Source: Chara braunii (lineage: Eukaryota > Streptophyta > Charophyceae > Charales > Characeae). From it: a DNA stretch of 20,371 bases. The stretch spans positions 87,949 through 108,319 of the forward strand of contig BFEA01000784.1 of the NCBI GenBank assembly GCA_003427395.1. Reading direction: 5' to 3'. The position numbers were made by a program, and so were the translations under genes. This document shows, piece by piece, positions 16,291 to 20,371 of the stretch; the first letter of the stretch is position 1, and each line of letters begins with the position of its first letter. The notes beneath the pieces were generated by a model. The model made no database searches and was not told the origin of the DNA. It saw only the letters and a list, made by a program, of their open reading frames with translations.

Positions 16291-16653
16291 TCACACCGGT
16301 CCCTCAGGTCTGTCTTGCTCATCCGGTTCTTCGAACAGGTCAGCCACCCCGGCAAGGTAGTTTTCTCCCATCTCTATTTCCCTAACGATTATTGGTTCGT
16401 ATTCCTCAAACGCCATGCGTGGTAACCCGAATATCAGGATTTCGATGAGTTCGAGTAGTTCACGGGCCTGGTTTCCCCAAAACGGCCCGTGCCTAACTGA
16501 CACATCATAGAACATCCCCGTCGTCTGTGGATGAAAGTAGTGGTTCCAGACCAGAGTCCACTCCACCAGGCTTCTTGCCCTCGAGAAGCTGCCAAATACC
16601 AAGTCCACCATGAAGCGAGGCACTCGGCACCGCAGTCCCGTCATTGGGGCCTG
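16291..16653 (-). pseudogene. Unknown 5' coding remnant, truncated at the LTR junction
   Basis: About 120 codons open on the minus strand, with protein-like composition: RFMVDLVFGSFSRARSLVEW, GMFYDVSVRHGPFWGNQAREL and EIEMGENYLAGVADLF. The frame ends at 16291. Its apparent N-terminus runs on into the LTR arm to 16770, so those first roughly 38 codons are LTR sequence and not part of the original protein. I recognise no family; it could be an N-terminal part of Gag or a separate 5' ORF of the element. The junction at 16653/16654 has removed its real start. Confidence 0.5.
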
Positions 16654-17490
16654 GTCGGGGACTAGTGCGGGACAAGATCTTGACGGCCAAAAAATATTAG
16701 CACCACTTGTGCAAGCACTAGTGGGAGCTAGCGGGAGGGCCAAAAGAAAAATAAAAAGTAAAGAAGACAAGTGCTAGAGGCATGGGAGCAATCTGAAAAA
16801 TCTCGGATTGACCTCCCCCAAGGAACATGGAGCCGTAGGGGCTCCATGAGAAAAATAGGCCTCCCGGAGAAAATCGGTGCATGGGGGCCTACCGTTTGGA
16901 AGGGAGAGGGGCAAACGGTGGCTTCCAAGGGCATGGAAGGGCCATGACTGCAGCCCGAAAAATAACGGACTGGCCCTTGGGCATAGGAAGTACCAAAACT
17001 AAGAGGAAGAGGCAAGAAAAGGGCCTTAACGGCTAATCGACACTTGGCGTGCAAAAAAAAAAAAAAAAACGAAAAGAAAAGAAATGTGGGATGTGAGAGG
17101 GAGTGAGTGAGTTGGCCGTCACTTGGGACTGCAACGAGTAGGGATTGCCAAGTCCCAACTGTCCAAGAAAGGAGGAAAAAGAAAAGAAAAGAAAAGAAAA
17201 ATGAGAAAAGGGCCTTAACGGCTAGTTGACACTTGGCATGCTAAAAGAAAAAGAAAAGAAAAGTGGGAGGTGAGAGAGGATAAGTGAGTTGGCCGTCACT
17301 TGGGACTGCAGCAAGTAGGGACTGACGGGTCCCAACTGTCCACAAGTGGAGGAAAAGAAAAGAAAAGAAAAAAAAAAGAAAAAAAAAGTAAAAGGGGGAA
17401 AGTCAAAAGGGCACTAACGGACGAAAACGACCACCTAGGGGAGGGATTTTTGACCAGATTCATTCTAGCATACAGCGGTTACAAAGGACT

Positions 17491-17533
17491 TTGATTTTCT
17501 TTGATTTATGCAGAGAAAATCAAAGAAAATCAA
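17491..17533. repeat. Hairpin: perfect 17-bp stem, right-arm copy
   Basis: Exact counterpart of 2718-2760 with loop ATGCAGAGA. The stem is unchanged between arms although nearby sequence has diverged. Confidence 0.82.
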
Positions 17534-17694
17534 GGCCCCTTGCAACCGAAAAATAACGGATTGTATGGGAGAGCCCAAACACATGTTTTAGGTGCACCGG
17601 GAGCCAAAATTGAAACCGGATGCACTTGGGACATGGTCGTTTTATTTTCTTTCAGTTGAAGTTAGTTGTGGGGCACTAGGATAATGAAAACAGC

Positions 17695-17730
17695 CCCTAT
17701 GCAGTCCGAGTCACAACGGACTGCATAGGG
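17695..17730. repeat. CCG-N8-CGG hairpin, perfect 14-bp stem
   Basis: CCCTATGCAGTCCG (17695-17708), 8-nt loop AGTCACAA, CGGACTGCATAGGG (17717-17730). Longest perfect member of the CCG-N8-CGG series. Confidence 0.82.
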
Positions 17731-18281
17731 AGGGGCAAACACAAGTTCTTGGGGCTCTGGGAGCCGAAATTAAGCCCGGTTGCCTTGGGAAAAACTAACG
17801 CTTTATTTTCCTTAGGCAAGGGGCACGCCGTGGGGCTGTGGGGCTAGGAATATGGCCGTGGATGCAGTCTGAGAAATGACGGACTGCACAAGGACGTCTG
17901 GACCAAGGGAAAATGGACCACGACATGCCCGAAACACGAGAAAAACGGCGCCACAGGCCTAAGGGAGTGTGGCGGTAAAACGGCAACGGCACGGCAAGGG
18001 TCCGGCGGCCGTGAAATTATTAACGACACTTGGGACACATGAAAAAATAAAACGGGCCTGACGAGGGCACAGGAAGTCCCAAATAAAAATTGGGCGTCAA
18101 CCGGGATGACGCCGGGGGCCAAAGGGGCCCAAATGAAAATTGCCGAAAATTGGGCCTTGTCGATGGCACCGTCGGGGGAACGAAAAAAATGAAACTAGTA
18201 TGGGAAGTGGCGGGGACTTGAGGTGTCCCGAGAAAAAGACCACTAGCCAAGGTGAGAAGTGGCCGTGAAAAGCAAACGGCG

Positions 18282-18343
18282 CCGTCGAGATCAAGGATCT
18301 CGACGGGGGAAAATATTAGCACCACTAGTGCAAACACTAGTGG
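18282..18343. repeat. Hairpin pair module, intact right-arm copy
   Basis: A perfect 11-bp hairpin (CCGTCGAGATC 18282-18292, AAG loop, GATCTCGACGG 18296-18306), then AAAATATTAGCA, then a perfect 9-bp hairpin (CCACTAGTG 18322-18330, CAAA loop, CACTAGTGG 18335-18343). A second copy of the module is at 16673-16724. Confidence 0.72.
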
Positions 18344-18854
18344 GGCTCAAAACGATTGAAAAACGAGAGTGAGGAGCAAAACAAAATAAAAAGAATAATA
18401 ATAAGGGGAGGGTTGCCCAGCAGTCCGGAGTATTTCGGACTAGCTAGGCATGAGAAAACAAGAGCCCAAGGGGGCTCCAAGCAAGAAACGGGCTAGCAAG
18501 AAAAATCGAAGCCAAGGGGGGTCAAAATGGAGGCTAACGGGAGAAAAATGAGCCCCCTAGGGACATGGGCATGCCAACTTGGTGGGTCGGGGTGTAACGG
18601 CCAACAGCCAGCCATGGACCTGGCCACAATCAAGGTTCTAAGGCCTAGAAAGAGAGTGCACAACAAATTGACACATGTCACAGCAAAAATAAAAGAAAAA
18701 GAAAAGAAAAAAAAGAGAAAAATGAGGGAGAATGAGACAAAATAGGAGAAATGGGTAGAGGGGAGTGTGCCGGCCCGTTGGGATGGCTGCGGTAGGGACT
18801 GCGAGGTCCCAATGATGACCTCACTCCTCCTAGATTCAAGGAGTGCAAGCCGGA

Positions 18855-18891
18855 TTGCTGAGATATGGCCCTTGGGGCCATATCTCAACAA
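18855..18891. repeat. 37-nt near-perfect palindrome, right-arm copy
   Basis: Right-arm counterpart of 1393-1429, built on GAGATATGGCCC and its complement, with the outer TTGCT pairing to AACAA. Confidence 0.78.
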
Positions 18892-19568
18892 TATCTGAAT
18901 TTAAAAAGACAAAAATGAAAGAAAATGCAAATGGGAAAAATCCGGTTTTCTTTTGGACCATGAATCTGAAAACAAATCTCATGGTGGAGAGAAAACAACC
19001 GTTTTTTGTGGGCCAACAAAAAACGGCTAGATCCGGAATTAGGTGGCAGCCCAAAATGGAAAGAAACAAAAGAGGGAAAAAGACGAAACAGTGCATTTGG
19101 CCCAAAAAGAGAGCCAGATGCACCAAAAATTGAAAAAATGGACTTGGGGGCTCAAATTTGAGACAAGGGCTACTAGGGGTTGGCACGGATTATTGCTGGC
19201 CTTGGATCTCAGCCAGATCCAAGACTGAGAATGTGCCGCCACTTAGAAAAATGGTCCGGCCTACCCAAGGGAGGCCGAAACCTGAAAAAATCGAGAAAAA
19301 GGCCCACTAGGCATTTTTCCTTCAAATAAAATTGCCCCTTGGGCATTAGGACCCAAAGGAGCAGCATTTGTGAGGGGGAAAAAAGGCCGGGGTAGGCCAA
19401 GAGGCAATCCGAGTTGGTACCAACCACTCGGACTGCATGAACCTGGCCGAAAAGAGGCCCAGGTGCCCCTGGAGAGGCCTCAAGGTGAAAATTGGCCTTG
19501 TGGGTACCTCAGTTCACCTTGGGGCACTTGGGAGGGCCCAAGGGCTGGCCGGACTACTGTTCCTAGCC

Positions 19569-19576
19569 TATATAAG
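19569..19576 (+). promoter_or_regulatory. TATA box of the right LTR (TATATAAG)
   Basis: Same TATATAAG motif in the same context as the left LTR. It drives rightward, away from gag-pol, so the only promoter near the 5' end of the coding region faces the wrong way. Confidence 0.65.
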
Positions 19577-19978
19577 TTGGGGATTCAGTCCGGCACACTC
19601 ATACTTGCATGAGGAGTGCCCATGCTGCCCAAATGAGCCCGGGAGAACTCTAGAGGCAATTGGAGAGTAGTGAGGGGAACCCCTGCCAGTCCGGAAGCTT
19701 GGAGGTGACTGTGAGCTAGTGGGAGGAGGCTCTACAAGCTAGTGGTAGTGGAGGGGGTAATCCGCCATAGCTCCCAGGCTAGTGGAGAGGAAGGAAAGGC
19801 TGAGAGGGGTCCCATTAGCCCTTCTAGAGGGAAGGACTCCCAAGTCTTAGTAGTAGGAGCCATAGCAACTTGGAGGAGGTGAGAGAAGGAGGAAGGAAGG
19901 TTTGAAGGAGGAGGAAGCCATAGCCAAGGAGGAGGAAGCTTCATTGAGAGTGAGGCATCCTAGAGGTGAGTGAAGAGA

Positions 19979-20195
19979 TGCCTCTCCTCCCCTTCTCCTT
20001 CCCTTCTTCTTCTTCTTCTTCTTCTTCTTCTCCTTCTTCTTCTTCCTTTTCTTCTTTCTCTCTTCCTCTTCCTCTTCTTCTTCTTCTCCCTCCTCTTCTT
20101 CTTCCTCTTCTCCTCCCTCTTCTTCTGCTCCTTCCCCTTCCCCTCCCTCTCTCCTCCTCTCATTCTCTTCTCCACCTCCCTCCTCACCCATCTCC
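19979..20195 (+). repeat. Pyrimidine-only tract (CTT/CCT-rich) in the right arm
   Basis: Mirror of the left purine tract, with (CTT)n at its inner part. It sits about 400 bp downstream of the TATA box and so would be transcribed as a polypyrimidine leader. Low complexity, no credible coding. Confidence 0.85.
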
Positions 20196-20256
20196 TTGTG
20201 TTTTTGAGCTCAAACCTTGTCTTTTTCACTCATAATCTTCATCCTCTACTCATTTT

Positions 20257-20371
20257 TCCACTTGGTTGTAAATCGCAACTCATGCGTGGGTGTTAGTGTG
20301 TGTTCGAGTGATATATTGTGCATGTATTGTCCACTCTAGCATCTCTATGTGAATCGCAATCCATCTCCTTG
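20257..20371 (+). other. Sequence beyond the right arm, probably the U5 end or flank
   Basis: The left and right copies stop matching at 20256. This 115-bp tail (starting in tttttccacttgg) has no counterpart in the window. By position it could be the rest of U5, lost from the left copy, or flanking DNA. I see no coding potential and no clear LTR terminus or primer binding site. Confidence 0.4.

Larger units (their letters stand above)
4429..16653 (-). mobile_element. Internal region of a decayed Ty3/gypsy LTR retrotransposon
   Basis: Read on the minus strand, this stretch runs 5' coding remnant, gag, protease, reverse transcriptase, RNase H, integrase, accessory ORF, methyltransferase remnant, polypurine tract and LTR start. 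The RT-RNaseH-integrase order is diagnostic of Ty3/gypsy. The coding part is about 6.5 kb, followed by an unusually long (about 4.8 kb) 3' region between integrase and LTR. Stops and frameshifts occur in gag, pro, pol and the methyltransferase, so this copy cannot make its own polyprotein. The 3' LTR lies on the expected side (left), but the sequence abutting the 5' end (right) is an LTR in the wrong orientation. I found no primer binding site next to it. Nested insertions in the 3' region are possible. Confidence 0.88.
16654..20256 (+). repeat. Right arm of the inverted repeat: 5'-truncated LTR in plus orientation
   Basis: This is the inverted copy of 36-3676. In LTR sense it starts at the truncated U3 edge (16654) and passes the TATA box at 19569-19576 into the pyrimidine tract. 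Compared with the left LTR it lacks the first ~750 bp, including the minisatellite and the LTR terminus. A normal 5' LTR of the minus-strand element would read leftward and end at a primer binding site next to gag; this one reads rightward, with its U3 side against the gag region. It may be an inverted LTR of the same element, or the LTR of a second, oppositely oriented family member continuing past the window. Confidence 0.92.

Noticed and set aside
1-20371. A DNA transposon with 3.6-kb terminal inverted repeats
   Set aside because: No transposase is present. The left arm ends in an LTR start next to a polypurine tract, and a TATA box sits in LTR-like position. Inverted LTRs explain the arms better.

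Overview
This window looks like a eukaryotic, repeat-dense intergenic stretch. It is dominated by one decayed Ty3/gypsy LTR retrotransposon on the minus strand and by copies of its unusually long LTR. No host gene was found. The pol protein style (RT with an IDMYSGYDQL block, RNase H with an ETxGGPLAVG block), the multi-kilobase hairpin-rich LTRs and a carried DNMT3-like cytosine methyltransferase fragment suggest a streptophyte, perhaps a charophyte alga. That assignment rests on recognition only and is of low to moderate confidence. One ambiguous base (N at 8738) marks a draft assembly.

Layout, left to right. Positions 1-4428 are the 3' LTR of the minus-strand element: a purine tract (R/U5 side), a TATA box at 708-715, a ladder of perfect hairpins, a 50-51 bp minisatellite (3676-4030), and the LTR start at 4428 next to a polypurine tract (4429-4440). 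Positions 4441-9280 are the 3' internal region. It holds a broken DNMT3-type methyltransferase (4534-5250), 66-bp tandem repeats, a second polypurine/LTR-start-like signature (about 5800-5815), 24-bp and 38-bp tandem arrays, and one intact 223-codon accessory ORF (8209-8880) with a SUMO-interacting-motif-like core. Positions 9283-15836 are gag-pro-RT-RNaseH-integrase on the minus strand, recognisable throughout but broken by stops and single-base frameshifts. RT and RNase H each carry an Asp-to-Asn change at a catalytic position. Positions 15837-16653 hold an unknown 5' coding remnant. Positions 16654-20371 are a second LTR copy in the opposite (plus) orientation, missing about its first 750 bp.

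The two LTR copies therefore form an inverted repeat (36-3676 against 16654-20256) around the gag-pol interior. One 190-nt stretch compared by eye has 5 mismatches. Because the right LTR is inverted relative to a normal 5' LTR, both TATA promoters point outwards and neither can drive gag-pol. The window holds a dead or trans-dependent element, or two nested elements of one family lying in opposite orientations. The points most worth attention are the retroelement-carried methyltransferase, the SIM-bearing accessory ORF, and the recurrent CCG-N8-CGG hairpin family in the LTRs.
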